DNA from: Planctomycetota bacterium
GTDB lineage: Bacteria > Planctomycetota > UBA1135 > JADKAF01
NCBI GenBank assembly: GCA_016719295.1
Contig: JADKAF010000001.1
Coordinates: 2,666,001 to 2,730,000 of the forward strand
Length of the DNA: 64,000 nt
Direction of reading: 5' to 3'
Shown: positions 26,169 through 34,878 of the stretch, in pieces
Layout of the letters: each line of letters opens with the position of its first letter
Position numbering within the stretch: position 1 is the first letter of the stretch
The notes under the pieces: generated by a model
Told to the model about the DNA's origin: nothing
Database searches by the model: none
The model's input: the letters and a program-made list of their open reading frames with translations, nothing else
Translations under genes and position numbers: made by a program

Positions 26169-26798
26169 TCAGCTCCGCGGTGCGACGAGCTCGAGGAGCC
26201 GGCGCGCGAAGTCCTCCTTCGCGAGCTCCGGCCAGCGCTCGGGCTCCTGCCCGCGGCGCAGGATCTGGAAGTCGGAGCGCTCGGCGCCGAGCGTCGCCGG
26301 CCCGTTCAGGACGAGCCAGTCCACGCCCTTCGAGACGAGCTTCTTCAGCGCGTTCTCCAGCGCGTCCTGCGCCTCGAGGGCGAAGCCGACGAGCACCTGT
26401 CCGCGCGTGCGGCGCGCCGAGAGCTCGGCCAGCAGATCGGGGTTCTTCACGAGCTCGAGGCGCAGGCGGTCCTCGCCCTCGCGCTTCTTCAGCTTGCCGT
26501 CGAAGCGCTGCGCCGGGCGATAGTCGGCGACCGCGGCGGCCATCACGAGAACGTCACAGCGCGCGAATCGCGACTGGAGCGCCTCGCGCATCTCGAGAGC
26601 GCTCTCGACCCGCGCGACCGCGACCCCCGCGGGGTCGGGCAGACAGGTGGGACCGCTCACGAGCTCGACGGTCCAGCCTCGCCGCGCGCCTTCCGCGGCC
26701 ACGGCGTAGCCGAGCTTGCCGCTCGAGCGATTGCCGACGAAGCGCACGTCGTCGATGGCCTCGTAGGTCGGTCCCGCCGTGACGAGCAGCCGCGTCAT
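26169..26798 (-). CDS. coaB: Phosphopantothenate-cysteine ligase CoaB (stand-alone)
   Basis: 209 residues. LLVTAGPTYEAIDDVRFVGN begins the CoaB domain (consensus VTAGGT.E.ID.VR.I.N.SSG), followed by SSGKLGYAVA, AAAVADYRP, KLKK and KNPDLLAEL (the NPD-L motif). It joins cysteine to 4'-phosphopantothenate in coenzyme A synthesis. In most bacteria this domain is fused behind CoaC; here the two are separate genes overlapping by ATGA (26795-26798), so translation is coupled. ATG 26798 is fixed by the overlap and by the conserved N-terminus. Confidence 0.93.
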   Translation of the reverse strand: MTRLLVTAGPTYEAIDDVRFVGNRSSGKLGYAVAAEGARRGWTVELVSGPTCLPDPAGVAVARVESALEMREALQSRFARCDVLVMAAAVADYRPAQRFDGKLKKREGEDRLRLELVKNPDLLAELSARRTRGQVLVGFALEAQDALENALKKLVSKGVDWLVLNGPATLGAERSDFQILRRGQEPERWPELAKEDFARRLLELVAPRS

Positions 26799-27349
26799 CG
26801 GCCGCTCGATCGCGCCGCGCGCCACGCGATCACCAGGTCGGCGATCTGCTCGGGCTCCATCATGCGCCCCGGCCCGCGATCGCCGCAGGCCAACCAACCA
26901 GCCTCGGGCTCCAGCTGACGCCAGCCCTGCGCGACCAACGTGCGCAGGTTCTGCTGCACGCCGGCATGCTGGAACATGCGCGGGTTCATCGCCGGCGCGA
27001 GCCAGCGCGGCGTCTCCGAGCGGAGCGCGAGCGCGAGCGTCGAGAGCAGGTCGTCGGCTTGCGCCTGCGCGAGCTTCGCGATGGTCGCCGCCGTGGCCGG
27101 CGCGACGAGGCAGAGCTCGGCGCGATCCGCGAGCGCGATGTGCGCCATCGCCTCGCTCGACTCCGCCGCGAACTCGTCGACCAACGCGGGCCGCCCCGTG
27201 AGCGCGGAGAAGAGGCGCGGCGCGATGAGCTGCGCCGCATGCGGCGTGAGCACCACGTCCACCGAGAAGCCCGCCTGTGTCAGGCGCGAGGCGAGCGTGC
27301 AGGCCTTGTAGCAAGCCGCCGAGGCGCTGACGCCGAGCACGATCTGCAT
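26795..27349 (-). CDS. coaC: Phosphopantothenoylcysteine decarboxylase CoaC (stand-alone)
   Basis: 184 residues. This is a HFCD-family flavoprotein: IVLGVSASAACYKA, VVLTPHAAQLI, HIALADRAELCLVAPATAAT (catalytic His), ADDLLSTL and APAMNPRMFQHAGVQQNL (the PAMN and substrate-clamp region) are all present. It decarboxylates 4'-phosphopantothenoylcysteine, the step after CoaB. ATG 27349 starts at the conserved first strand; an upstream in-frame start at 27388 would overlap gmk by 4 bases and add 13 residues. The C-terminal half of a normal CoaBC is encoded by the next gene. Confidence 0.92.
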   Translation of the reverse strand: MQIVLGVSASAACYKACTLASRLTQAGFSVDVVLTPHAAQLIAPRLFSALTGRPALVDEFAAESSEAMAHIALADRAELCLVAPATAATIAKLAQAQADDLLSTLALALRSETPRWLAPAMNPRMFQHAGVQQNLRTLVAQGWRQLEPEAGWLACGDRGPGRMMEPEQIADLVIAWRAARSSGR

Positions 27350-27384
27350 GGATGCTCCTATCGCGGCGGTCGCGCGCCGCGCGC

Positions 27385-27975
27385 TCAACCGCCGCAGCCG
27401 TCCGCGCCGCGCGCGTCCTCGAGGCCGATCAGATGCTTGATCTCGGCCGCCGCGCGCGCGAGCACGTCGTTGGTCACGATGTGATCGAAGAGGTCGCGTC
27501 GCTCGAGCTCTCGCTCGGCACGCGCGAGACGCCGCTCGAGCTGCTCCTTCGACTCCGTCCCGCGCGCCTCGAGGCGGCGACGGAGCTCCGCGAGCGACGG
27601 CGGCACGAGGAGGATATAGGTGCCGTCCACGCGCTGATCGCGGAGCTGCTCGGCACCCTGCACGTCGATGTCGAGCAGGGCGTAGCTGCCCGAGGCGAGC
27701 GCCTGCTCGATCGGACGCCGCGGCGTGCCGTAGCGCTTGCCGTGCACGAGCGCGTGCTCGAGGAAGAGGCCCTGCTCGACTTCTCGGGCGAAGCGCTCCT
27801 CGTCGTAGAACCAGTAGTCGACGCCGTCGCGCTCGCCGGCCCGCGGCGCGCGCGTCGTCGCCGACACCGAGAAGTAGACATGAGGATCGCTCTTCAGGCG
27901 CGCGATGATGGACGACTTGCCGGCGCCCGAAGGGCCGGTGAGCACGATCAGGCGGTGCGGCTCGCGGGCGCTCAT
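27385..27975 (-). CDS. gmk: Guanylate kinase
   Basis: 196 residues. P-loop GPSGAGKSSI at about residue 13, then SATTRAPRAGERDGVDYWF (GMP-binding), LDIDVQGAEQLR and LVPPSLAELRRRL, all diagnostic for Gmk. It phosphorylates GMP to GDP. The start overlaps the stop of yicC (ATGA at 27972). The yicC-gmk order is widespread. The omega subunit gene rpoZ, often found after gmk, is not here; only 35 bases separate gmk from coaC. Confidence 0.95.
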   Translation of the reverse strand: MSAREPHRLIVLTGPSGAGKSSIIARLKSDPHVYFSVSATTRAPRAGERDGVDYWFYDEERFAREVEQGLFLEHALVHGKRYGTPRRPIEQALASGSYALLDIDVQGAEQLRDQRVDGTYILLVPPSLAELRRRLEARGTESKEQLERRLARAERELERRDLFDHIVTNDVLARAAAEIKHLIGLEDARGADGCGG

Positions 27976-28859
27976 TCGACGTTCTGGACCTGCTCCTTCA
28001 AGCGGTCCACCTCTGCGCGGAGCTCGACGACATCGCGGGCGATCTCGAGATCGCTCGCCTTGGAACCGATCGTGTTCGCCTCGCGGTTCATCTCTTGCAG
28101 CAGGAAGTCGAGCTTGCGCCCGACGGGCTCGCGTGCGGCGAGCAGCTCGCGCAGGTGCTGCAGATGCGCGGCGAGCCGCGTGAGCTCTTCCTCGATGTCG
28201 CTGCGCTCGGCGAAGAGCGCCGCTTCGCGGAGGAGATCCTCCTCGCGCGGCGCGCCACCCGCGCCCGAGAAGAGCTCGCTCATGCGGCGCGCGAGCCGCT
28301 CGCGCCACTCCGCGACGACGCGCGGCGCGCGCTGGCGAATACGTGCGACACCCGCCTCGATCGCGTCGGCGCGCTGCTCGAGATCCGCCAAGAGCGCGCG
28401 ACCCTCGCGCGCGCGCGCCGCATCGAGCATCGCGAGCGCGACCTCGACGGCGCGCTTCGCCGCCAGCGCGAGCTCCTCCGCGCGCTCCGGTGCGAGCGCG
28501 CGCGCACCAGCGACGCCGGGGAGCGCGAGGAAGGGCGCAAGCTCGCGCGGCTCCTCGAGTCCGCAGCGCGTCGCCGCGGCGCGTGCCGCGTGGACATAGG
28601 CGGCGAGCAGCCCCTCGTCGAGCAGGCCGCTCTCGGCGCTCGCAGCGCCTTCCCGCAGCGTCAATCCGAGACCGATCGAGCCGCGCGCGCAGCGCGCGCG
28701 CACGAGGGCCTCGAGGTCGGGCTCGAGCGCGGCGAGCTCCGCGGGAACGCGCAGCTTCACGTGCAGTCCGCGGTGATTCACCGCGCGAGCTTCGGCCTCG
28801 ATCCGAATCGATCCGACGGCGTCGGAGCCGACGCCGAAACCGGTCATGCTGCGCAGCAC
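27972..28859 (-). CDS. yicC: YicC/YloC-family endoribonuclease
   Basis: 295 residues beginning MLRSMTGFGVG, the family's invariant opening, followed by EARAVNHRGLHVKLRVP (normally E.R.VN.R.LD...R.P). The C-terminal DUF1732 region is seen in EDLLREAALFAERSDIEEEL, RLAAHLQHLRELL, GRKLDFLLQEMNREANTIGS. E. coli YicC is an RNase implicated in sRNA turnover; the physiological target here is unknown. ATG at 28847 (MTGFG) is an alternative start. Confidence 0.93.
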   Translation of the reverse strand: MLRSMTGFGVGSDAVGSIRIEAEARAVNHRGLHVKLRVPAELAALEPDLEALVRARCARGSIGLGLTLREGAASAESGLLDEGLLAAYVHAARAAATRCGLEEPRELAPFLALPGVAGARALAPERAEELALAAKRAVEVALAMLDAARAREGRALLADLEQRADAIEAGVARIRQRAPRVVAEWRERLARRMSELFSGAGGAPREEDLLREAALFAERSDIEEELTRLAAHLQHLRELLAAREPVGRKLDFLLQEMNREANTIGSKASDLEIARDVVELRAEVDRLKEQVQNVE

Positions 28860-28919
28860 CGTGGCGGATCCGCGTGTTCGCTCAGCGGTTGCGCGCCGAG
28901 CCTGCGGATCCCTCCGAGC

Positions 28920-29588
28920 TCACTTGCCGCCGGTGCCGCTCTCGCTGGCCGCGGGCGCTGCCGCCGGGGCCGCCGGCGCGAGCGCGCCGAGCGAGCTCTC
29001 CTCCGGCGTGAGCCCCCAAGCGGGATCGCTCCAAGGATCGTTCGACGCGGCGGCCGGCGCAGCCGCGCCTTCCGCGTTCGCGGGCGCAGCGCCTTCGTTC
29101 GAAGGCGAGGGGATCGCTTGCGGCGTGTCGCTGGTGATCGAGTTGAAGAGCTGGAACTGACGCTCGGCGATCTGCTGCGGCGTGAGCCCGGGCGCGGGGG
29201 GCGTGTTCGGCTGCCCGCCCATCGCATCCGGATTGCCGAACGGATTCGCATCGCTGCCGAACGGCGACGGCGTCGGCGTCACGGGCTGCACCTGCGCGGT
29301 CTCCAGCTCCGGCTCGGCCGGCGCGACCGGGCGATTCATGAGATGCACGCCCAGGATGGCCGCGAGGAAGAACGCCGCGATCGATGCGGTGAACTTGTTC
29401 ACGCCGCCGACGCGCGCGCCGAAGGTCTCGGTGCCCATGCCGCCGAAGGCATCGCCGAAGCCGCCGCCCTTGCCTTCCTGCAGCAGGATCACGGCGATCA
29501 GCAGCAGCGCGGAGCCGATGATCACCAGGTACATGACCGCCTTCACGATGTCGGAGAAGGCGGCGAGCAGCGCGAGTTGTTCGAGCAT
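28920..29588 (-). CDS. secG: Protein-export membrane protein SecG with long Pro/Ala-rich tail
   Basis: 222 residues. The SecG core comprises two helices (VMYLVIIGSALLLIAVILLQ and FTASIAAFFLAAILGVHLM) separated by the characteristic glycine-rich EGKGGGFGDAFGG loop and a GVNKFT turn. SecG in E. coli has about 110 residues; here a further 130 residues, rich in Pro, Ala, Asn and Gly, extend the C-terminus. It assists SecYE in translocation. A 20-bp tandem repeat lies just upstream of the start. Confidence 0.92.
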   Translation of the reverse strand: MLEQLALLAAFSDIVKAVMYLVIIGSALLLIAVILLQEGKGGGFGDAFGGMGTETFGARVGGVNKFTASIAAFFLAAILGVHLMNRPVAPAEPELETAQVQPVTPTPSPFGSDANPFGNPDAMGGQPNTPPAPGLTPQQIAERQFQLFNSITSDTPQAIPSPSNEGAAPANAEGAAAPAAASNDPWSDPAWGLTPEESSLGALAPAAPAAAPAASESGTGGK

Positions 29589-29593
29589 GGCTG

Positions 29594-29650
29594 ATGGAGC
29601 CGTCGAGAAGAGAATGGAGCCGTCGAGAAGAGAGGAGCCGACGAGAAGAG
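29594..29650. repeat. 20-bp tandem repeat, 2.85 copies, upstream of secG
   Basis: 29594-29613 and 29614-29633 are identical 20-mers; 29634-29650 is a third, shortened copy with one mismatch. They begin 5 bases upstream of the secG start codon (minus strand), in its leader. A 7-bp hairpin (29653-29659 with 29664-29670, 4-nt loop) follows immediately. No family is known to me. Confidence 0.8.
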
Positions 29651-29651
29651 G

Positions 29652-29974
29652 TCATCCGTGGAGACGGATGTCGACATTCCACCGCGCCGGAGGCCAGCAC
29701 GGCTCGATGCCGAAACACCGCCGCTCCGCCGCTCTGCGGCCGGGTCGGGGCGGAAACTGAGGCGGGGATTCTAGCGACCGCGCGCCGGCGCGCCAGCCGT
29801 CGGGCGCCGAGCGCGGACCAGGATTGCGCCGCGCGCCGGGAAAGGGAGCTCTCGGGTCGCCGCGGCGCCCCGCCATCGCGGGGTCTCGGCTCCCGCCGTG
29901 CCCCGCTCTGGATGTAAGCGCCAGAAGTGCAGGCCCGTTGCAGCTTGGCCCAGCCATCATGGCCGTATTACGGC
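29652..29974. other. Gap upstream of secG without a supported gene
   Basis: 323 bases between the kinase end and secG. Apart from the small hairpin at 29653-29670 nothing is recognised. No tRNA-like T-arm or SRP RNA signature was seen on either strand. It should carry the promoter for the secG-onward block if that is a separate unit. Confidence 0.4.
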
Positions 29975-30904
29975 TCAGAAGCCCTCTCCAGCCGCGGGCC
30001 GCCCCTCCGGAGTTCCCCCGCCGACGCCGAGTGGCGGCTCGGACCGAGGCGGGGCGGGCGCTTCGGATCCACTGCGGCGCTCGTCGCGCAGCAGCGTCTC
30101 CAGCGCCAGCGAAGCACGCCGCAGATCGCCCCCGCACCAGCGCAAGAACGGTCGCAAGGGCGCGCGACAGCGCCGGGCGAAGCGCACCAGCCCCGCGAGC
30201 TCCTCCCCCGCGGAGTCGGGTGCCTTCGCCTTCCATGCGGCGAGCATCGCCGGCAAGAGCTCGCCGTCGCGCTCCGCCCAGCGCGCCGCGCCCCAGAGCA
30301 GCAGCGCGAGGTCGCGCGCCTGAGCGCACGCGAGGCGCATGCGCGACTCGGTGTGGTCCTCGAAGTCGAGGAACCCGATCCGCTCCGGCGCGCGATCGCT
30401 CGCGGTGAGGTTGCGCGGCAGCGGCGCACCGTGCACGAAGCCTTGCGCATGCAGCTCGCCGAGGCCGCGCGCCGCGGCGACGAGCAGCGCGCGCCGCGCT
30501 CCTGCATCCGCGAGCCGCGCGAGCTGGCTCCCGAGGCTCTCGCCGAGCGAGCCGAGCGCGAGCCAGCTCCCATCGGCGGCGAGCCCGAGCACGGGCGGGA
30601 CATGCACGCCACGCGCGCGTAGCCGATCCAGCAGCTCCGCCTCGCTCCGCAGCCCCTCGGGACCCCCGGGATTCGTGCGCGGACGCAGGATCTCGCGTCG
30701 CGTGAGGCGCGCGAGAGCGGCCAAGAGCCAGAAGCCGAGACGCGAGCGCAGCGCGGGACGCGCCGCGCGCTTCACCCACACGTCGCCGCCCTCGTGGCGA
30801 ACCGCGAAGACGCGCCGCGAGGGCTGCTGCGCGAGCGCCTCCTCGATCGCGGAGCGCAGCGCGGGGCTCGGCGCGGGAGGCGCGTCCCGCTGCGCCGCGG
30901 TCAG
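29975..30904 (-). CDS. WaaP/Bud32-like small-molecule or lipid kinase, start unresolved
   Basis: About 309 residues if it starts at a CTG at 30904. Kinase-fold features: VKRAARP (candidate ATP-site Lys), a catalytic loop GFVHGAPLPRNLT and FLDFEDH (metal-binding Asp). The loop has Ala where HGD is usual, as in some BUD32/toluene-tolerance-like relatives. No ATG, GTG or TTG lies between the end of the upstream gene and the conserved domain. A CTG overlaps that gene's TGA as CTGA, so it would be coupled like the ATGA pairs elsewhere. A frameshift hiding an earlier start is the alternative. The C-terminus is Pro/Glu/Arg-rich. Confidence 0.65.
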   Translation of the reverse strand: MTAAQRDAPPAPSPALRSAIEEALAQQPSRRVFAVRHEGGDVWVKRAARPALRSRLGFWLLAALARLTRREILRPRTNPGGPEGLRSEAELLDRLRARGVHVPPVLGLAADGSWLALGSLGESLGSQLARLADAGARRALLVAAARGLGELHAQGFVHGAPLPRNLTASDRAPERIGFLDFEDHTESRMRLACAQARDLALLLWGAARWAERDGELLPAMLAAWKAKAPDSAGEELAGLVRFARRCRAPLRPFLRWCGGDLRRASLALETLLRDERRSGSEAPAPPRSEPPLGVGGGTPEGRPAAGEGF

Positions 30905-32823
30905 AGCGACACCTGCGCGCGATCGGGTGCGACGGCCTCGAGGACGCCGTTCAGCACGGTGCTGTCGGAGAGCTCGACGCGCACGCGCAGGCCCGCCATG
31001 TCGCGGCCGGAGACGCCTTGCCCGCCATCGGTATCCGCGTCGAACTCGAAGCTCTCGCCCGGATCGAAACCGCTGAAGCGGAAGTGCAGCGTGCGCCAAT
31101 CCTCGAGGGCGGGACCGGCGTTGGTGCCGATCCAGCCGGTCCGCGACGCCGGGTCGCACGGCGTCGCGGGCACCGTGCAGCTCGCGTCATAGATTAGCCC
31201 CGTCGCGAGATCGCTACCTCGGCGATAGGTCCCCGCGCAGCCCGGCAGCGCGCTGTCGCCGCCTTCGAAAAGCGCGCTCATGCCGACTTGATCGGTGTCG
31301 AAGCGCATCGTGGCCTGACGAGGATTCGGCGAGCTGGTCCAGTCGAGCGTCACGGCGGTGATGCGGCGCCCGAGCCGATCCTCGTTCACGATGCGCCAGA
31401 AGCCCCGCGCGGGATCCGCATCGAAGCTGTCCGCGCCTTCGGCCACGACGCGCACCGGCGGTCGGAACCCGTTCTCCGAGACGAAGCGCACCTGGTTCGT
31501 CGCGAGGATGGGGAAACCCGGGTTGCAGAAGTCGACGAAGAAGCCCTGGAGCCGCAGGCCTTCGCCGGGCTCGAAGTTCCCGGGTGGGATCGGGACCGCC
31601 GACGGCGGACCACCGGCGCTGAGATTCGGCCCGAGATAGAGCGGCAAGAAGCCCTGCGGCACCGAGCCTCCCCAAGCCACGCGCAGCTCGAAGCAGGGAT
31701 CGAGCAGCGTGCTCAGGCGATCGTCGGTCTCGTCGAGGACGAGGACCTTCACGTTGCCCCACACCGCACCGAAGCGCGGTGCCGGCTGCGGCTCGACGAA
31801 GTCCCAGTAGATCCAGTCGTCGGGATAGAAGGACACGCGGTCCACGCGCGAGCGATCCGCCTCGGCGAGAGCGAACGAGAAGCCGCTGGAGGCGACGAGA
31901 TACGCATCCTCGGCCCCGTTGCACGTGGCGTAGGCATGCACGCGATAGGTCGAGACCACGTCGCGCGTTCCTTGATCCAGCGCCGCGAGATCGAACGCGC
32001 TCGCGATGGGCTGGAGCGGTGTTCCGCCCGGTACCTCGGAGAGCCCGCCCACGGCCGCGAACGGTTGATCTCGCGCGATGCGCGAGCTCGTCGCGAGCGC
32101 CGTCGAGCCTGGACCTTGGCGCGGCAGGTGGTAGAGGCGGATCGCGCTCGAGCCGACATCGCCGTTCACCCACAGCGCCGCCTGCGCCGGCGTGGTCTGC
32201 TGCGGATCGAGCGCGAGGCCGTAAGCGCTCCAGGCGTCGCCGCCCGCGAGGTTCGGCCACGAGTGCAGCAGGTTCCCCGTCGCGAGCTCGAGCTCGTGGA
32301 TGGCGCTGTCGAAGTCCGCGACGAAGACGCTCTGCGCCACGGCGTCGAAGGCCAGCGCGCGATAGACCAACCCCGAGGGATAGCCCGAGAGCACGACCGG
32401 CGAGCTCCCCACCGCGACGCCTCCGAAGCTCGCGAGCGGCGCGCCGAAGGCGTCGAGGAACCCCAGCCCGTCCTCGAAGCCGAACGCCAGCCCGACCCCG
32501 TCGCTCATCCCGTCGCGGAAGCCCCAATCGCTCGAGGCCGTGTAGGCCGGCTGATCGAAGACTCGGACGCGCTGGCACGCGGCATCGAGCACGTAGATCG
32601 AGTGCGCGCCGCCGGCGTTCGCCGCGTCGCGCCCGCTCACGTAGAGCTGTCCGCCGAGGTACTGGACGCCGAGCAACGCGTCGTCGATGGCGTTGCCGTT
32701 CCCTGCATGCGCGGTCAGCGCCTGCGCATCGCAGCGCAGCTTCCGCCCGCCGAAGCCCTGCGGCAGAGCGGCGGAGGCGCAGAGCGCGAGCACGGCAACA
32801 GTGAGGAGCGGAGCGCGGAGCAT
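30901..32823 (-). CDS. Large secreted protein of unknown function
   Basis: 640 residues with a clear signal peptide (MLRAPLLTVAVLALCASAALPQ, cut after about residue 20). The first half resembles WD/NHL-like beta-propeller sequence (for example YVSGRDAANAGGAHSIYVLD, LVYRALAFDAVAQSVFVADF, LYHLPRQGPGS), with alternating beta-strand and turn stretches rich in Ala, Gly, Asp. The second half contains paired cysteines (CNPGFP, LPGCAG, CTVPATPCD) likely to form disulfides outside the cytoplasm. No enzyme motif is recognised. It precedes the kinase gene with a 4-base overlap and follows a M61 peptidase gene. Confidence 0.7.
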   Translation of the reverse strand: MLRAPLLTVAVLALCASAALPQGFGGRKLRCDAQALTAHAGNGNAIDDALLGVQYLGGQLYVSGRDAANAGGAHSIYVLDAACQRVRVFDQPAYTASSDWGFRDGMSDGVGLAFGFEDGLGFLDAFGAPLASFGGVAVGSSPVVLSGYPSGLVYRALAFDAVAQSVFVADFDSAIHELELATGNLLHSWPNLAGGDAWSAYGLALDPQQTTPAQAALWVNGDVGSSAIRLYHLPRQGPGSTALATSSRIARDQPFAAVGGLSEVPGGTPLQPIASAFDLAALDQGTRDVVSTYRVHAYATCNGAEDAYLVASSGFSFALAEADRSRVDRVSFYPDDWIYWDFVEPQPAPRFGAVWGNVKVLVLDETDDRLSTLLDPCFELRVAWGGSVPQGFLPLYLGPNLSAGGPPSAVPIPPGNFEPGEGLRLQGFFVDFCNPGFPILATNQVRFVSENGFRPPVRVVAEGADSFDADPARGFWRIVNEDRLGRRITAVTLDWTSSPNPRQATMRFDTDQVGMSALFEGGDSALPGCAGTYRRGSDLATGLIYDASCTVPATPCDPASRTGWIGTNAGPALEDWRTLHFRFSGFDPGESFEFDADTDGGQGVSGRDMAGLRVRVELSDSTVLNGVLEAVAPDRAQVSL

Positions 32824-32920
32824 CTCGGGGCACCCGAGGAAAGGGCGATGACTGATCCTAGCTCATGCCCGGCGAGGCGGCATCCGCCGCAAAGCGCAGT
32901 CAGCCGCTCGCGGGCGCCGC

Positions 32921-34660
32921 TCAGGCGAGCTCGGCCAGCCAGCTCGCACGCCGCGCCTGCACCTCTGCGCTCGCGGCGGGATCGAACTCGAGCTTGCGCA
33001 CGCGCTGCGGCTGCGGCCGCAGCACGACGCTCACGCGGCGGATCCGCCCGCGGCGCGCGAGCAGCAGCTCCAGCGGCAGGCCGACCGGCAACGCCTCGAT
33101 GCGCGCGCTCCAGTCGGCGGGATCGAGGCGCAGGCCGTCCAGGGCGAGCAGCTCGTCCTCCGGTGAGACGCCCGCGCTCCACGCGGGGCCGTGGCGCCGC
33201 ACCTCTTCGACGAAGATGCGCCCCTCGCGCGCACGCGCCGCGATGCCGAGCCATGCCGGCGCCGGCAGCGTCTCGGGCGCGAAACGCAGGCCGAAGGCCG
33301 CGAGCGCTGGCCCGAGATCGAGCTCGTCGACGCCGTGCAGCGCGCGCTCGAAGAACGCCGAGAGCTCCGCGCCGGCGAGCTCGGTCGCGAGGGCTTCGAG
33401 CTCGCCTTCGGCGAAGCCGAAGGCCTGGCTCCAGCGCGCGTAGGCGGCGCGCATCCAGTCGTCGAGCGTCACGCGATCGCCGGTCCGCGTGCGCAGCTCC
33501 GCGTCGAGCAGGAAGCAGAGCACCGCACCCTTGGTGTAGTACGAGATGCGGCTGTTGTTCGAGTTCGCGTCGGGTCGGTAGAGCTTGATCCACGCGTCGT
33601 AGGAGGACTCGGCGAGCGGCTGCACGAGTCGCCCCGGCGTCGCGAGATAGCGCGAGAGGAACTCGCCGAGCTCCTCCAGGTATTCCTCGACGCTCACCAA
33701 GCCGCTGCGGCGCAAGAGCAGCTCGTCGTAGTACGAGGTCGCGCCTTCCGCGAACCAGAGGCCGCGGGTCAGGTTCTCGTTCTCGTAGTCGAAGGGGCCG
33801 AGCTCGAGCGGTCGCAGGCGCTTCACGTTCCAGACGTGGAAGTGCTCGTGGCTCGCGGTTCCGAGCCAGCGGCGATACTCGCGCCGCTGCGCGTAGACGT
33901 GCCGTCCGCTGAGCAGCACGGTGGAGTCGCGGTGCTCGAGCCCGCCGCCCGCCTCGAGGACCACGTTGAAGAAGCGGTACTCCTCGTAGGGCAATCCGGC
34001 CCAGAAGCGCGCCTGGGTCGCGACGATGCGCGCGCAGGCGTCGGCGGCTGCCGCGCCGTCCCAGCGCGTGAGATCGCCGGCCATCACGAGGCGCAGCGCT
34101 CGCCCTTCCACGCTGCGTTCGTGGATCTCGAGCCCGCCGGCCAGGATCGGGGCATCGACGAGGCTGTCGTAGTCGGGCGCGCGAAAGACCAGCTCCGCCC
34201 CATCGCGCACCAGCGGGAGCGGGCACTCGACGGCCGTCCAGTGCTCGTAAGGCGCGATGCGCACCTCGTGCGGCCGCGAGGGCTGCGCCGGATCGAAGAG
34301 GAAGGTCGCGGCCGGAGCGAGCAGCGCGAGCTCGGCGTCGACCCAATTCGTGCGCACGCTGAGCTCGCGCGCGTGCAGCGTGTAGCGGACCACGACGGCG
34401 GACGCTCCCGCGCACTCGATGCGCCAGCGGTTCTTGCGCGTCTTCCGCACCGCGAGAAGCACTCCGCGCTCGTCCTCGGCGACCAGCCCTTCGACGTGCC
34501 GCGCGTATTCGCGGACGAGATAGGACCCGGGAGTCCAGACCGCCATCGCGAGCTCGAGGCTCCGGCACCCGTCGGTATCGAGGCGCGTCTCCACCTCGAA
34601 GTCGTGCGTCCAGGGGGCGGGGAAGCGCAGGCGATGCCGGATCGGCGGGAGGTCGCTCAT
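32921..34660 (-). CDS. M61-family glycyl aminopeptidase-like metalloprotease with PDZ domain
   Basis: 579 residues from ATG 34660. N-terminal beta domain (WTPGSYLVREYARHVEG is a family hallmark), then the gluzincin site SHEHFHVWNVKRLRP (HExxH at about 269) with the third ligand in LWFAEGATSYY, then a helical domain and a C-terminal PDZ (WLGIAARAREGRIFVEEV ... GVSPEDELLALDGL). No signal peptide is evident, so it is probably cytoplasmic. M61 enzymes release N-terminal Gly or Ala. It is divergent from sdhC with about 220 bases between. Confidence 0.9.
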   Translation of the reverse strand: MSDLPPIRHRLRFPAPWTHDFEVETRLDTDGCRSLELAMAVWTPGSYLVREYARHVEGLVAEDERGVLLAVRKTRKNRWRIECAGASAVVVRYTLHARELSVRTNWVDAELALLAPAATFLFDPAQPSRPHEVRIAPYEHWTAVECPLPLVRDGAELVFRAPDYDSLVDAPILAGGLEIHERSVEGRALRLVMAGDLTRWDGAAAADACARIVATQARFWAGLPYEEYRFFNVVLEAGGGLEHRDSTVLLSGRHVYAQRREYRRWLGTASHEHFHVWNVKRLRPLELGPFDYENENLTRGLWFAEGATSYYDELLLRRSGLVSVEEYLEELGEFLSRYLATPGRLVQPLAESSYDAWIKLYRPDANSNNSRISYYTKGAVLCFLLDAELRTRTGDRVTLDDWMRAAYARWSQAFGFAEGELEALATELAGAELSAFFERALHGVDELDLGPALAAFGLRFAPETLPAPAWLGIAARAREGRIFVEEVRRHGPAWSAGVSPEDELLALDGLRLDPADWSARIEALPVGLPLELLLARRGRIRRVSVVLRPQPQRVRKLEFDPAASAEVQARRASWLAELA

Positions 34661-34878
34661 GCATTCGATTGTAGGCAGCGCGGCGCGAGCGCGCGCGCCT
34701 GTCGCGGCAAAGCGCCGCGGTGGCGTGCCTCTGCCTCCCCCGCGAGCACCAGGGGCGAAGGATCGGGGGCGGAGCTCCACGCGGAGCATCGCGCGGTTGA
34801 CTCCCCCTCCGGCTACAGCGATCCTCTTCGGCTCGCAACTCCCGCCGGAGTGCTCTTCCTCGAGCCGGATCCGCACCC

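Noticed and set aside
27349..27388. Longer coaC start at 27388
   Set aside because: Adds 13 Arg/Ala residues upstream of the conserved first strand and overlaps gmk.
29652..29974. Possible tRNA or SRP RNA in the gap upstream of secG
   Set aside because: No T-arm, anticodon stem or SRP-loop consensus could be matched on either strand.
31288..33588. 766-codon open frame on the plus strand opposite the secreted protein and M61 genes
   Set aside because: Arg/Glu/Ala-rich shadow; both minus-strand genes show recognisable features (signal peptide, HExxH, PDZ).
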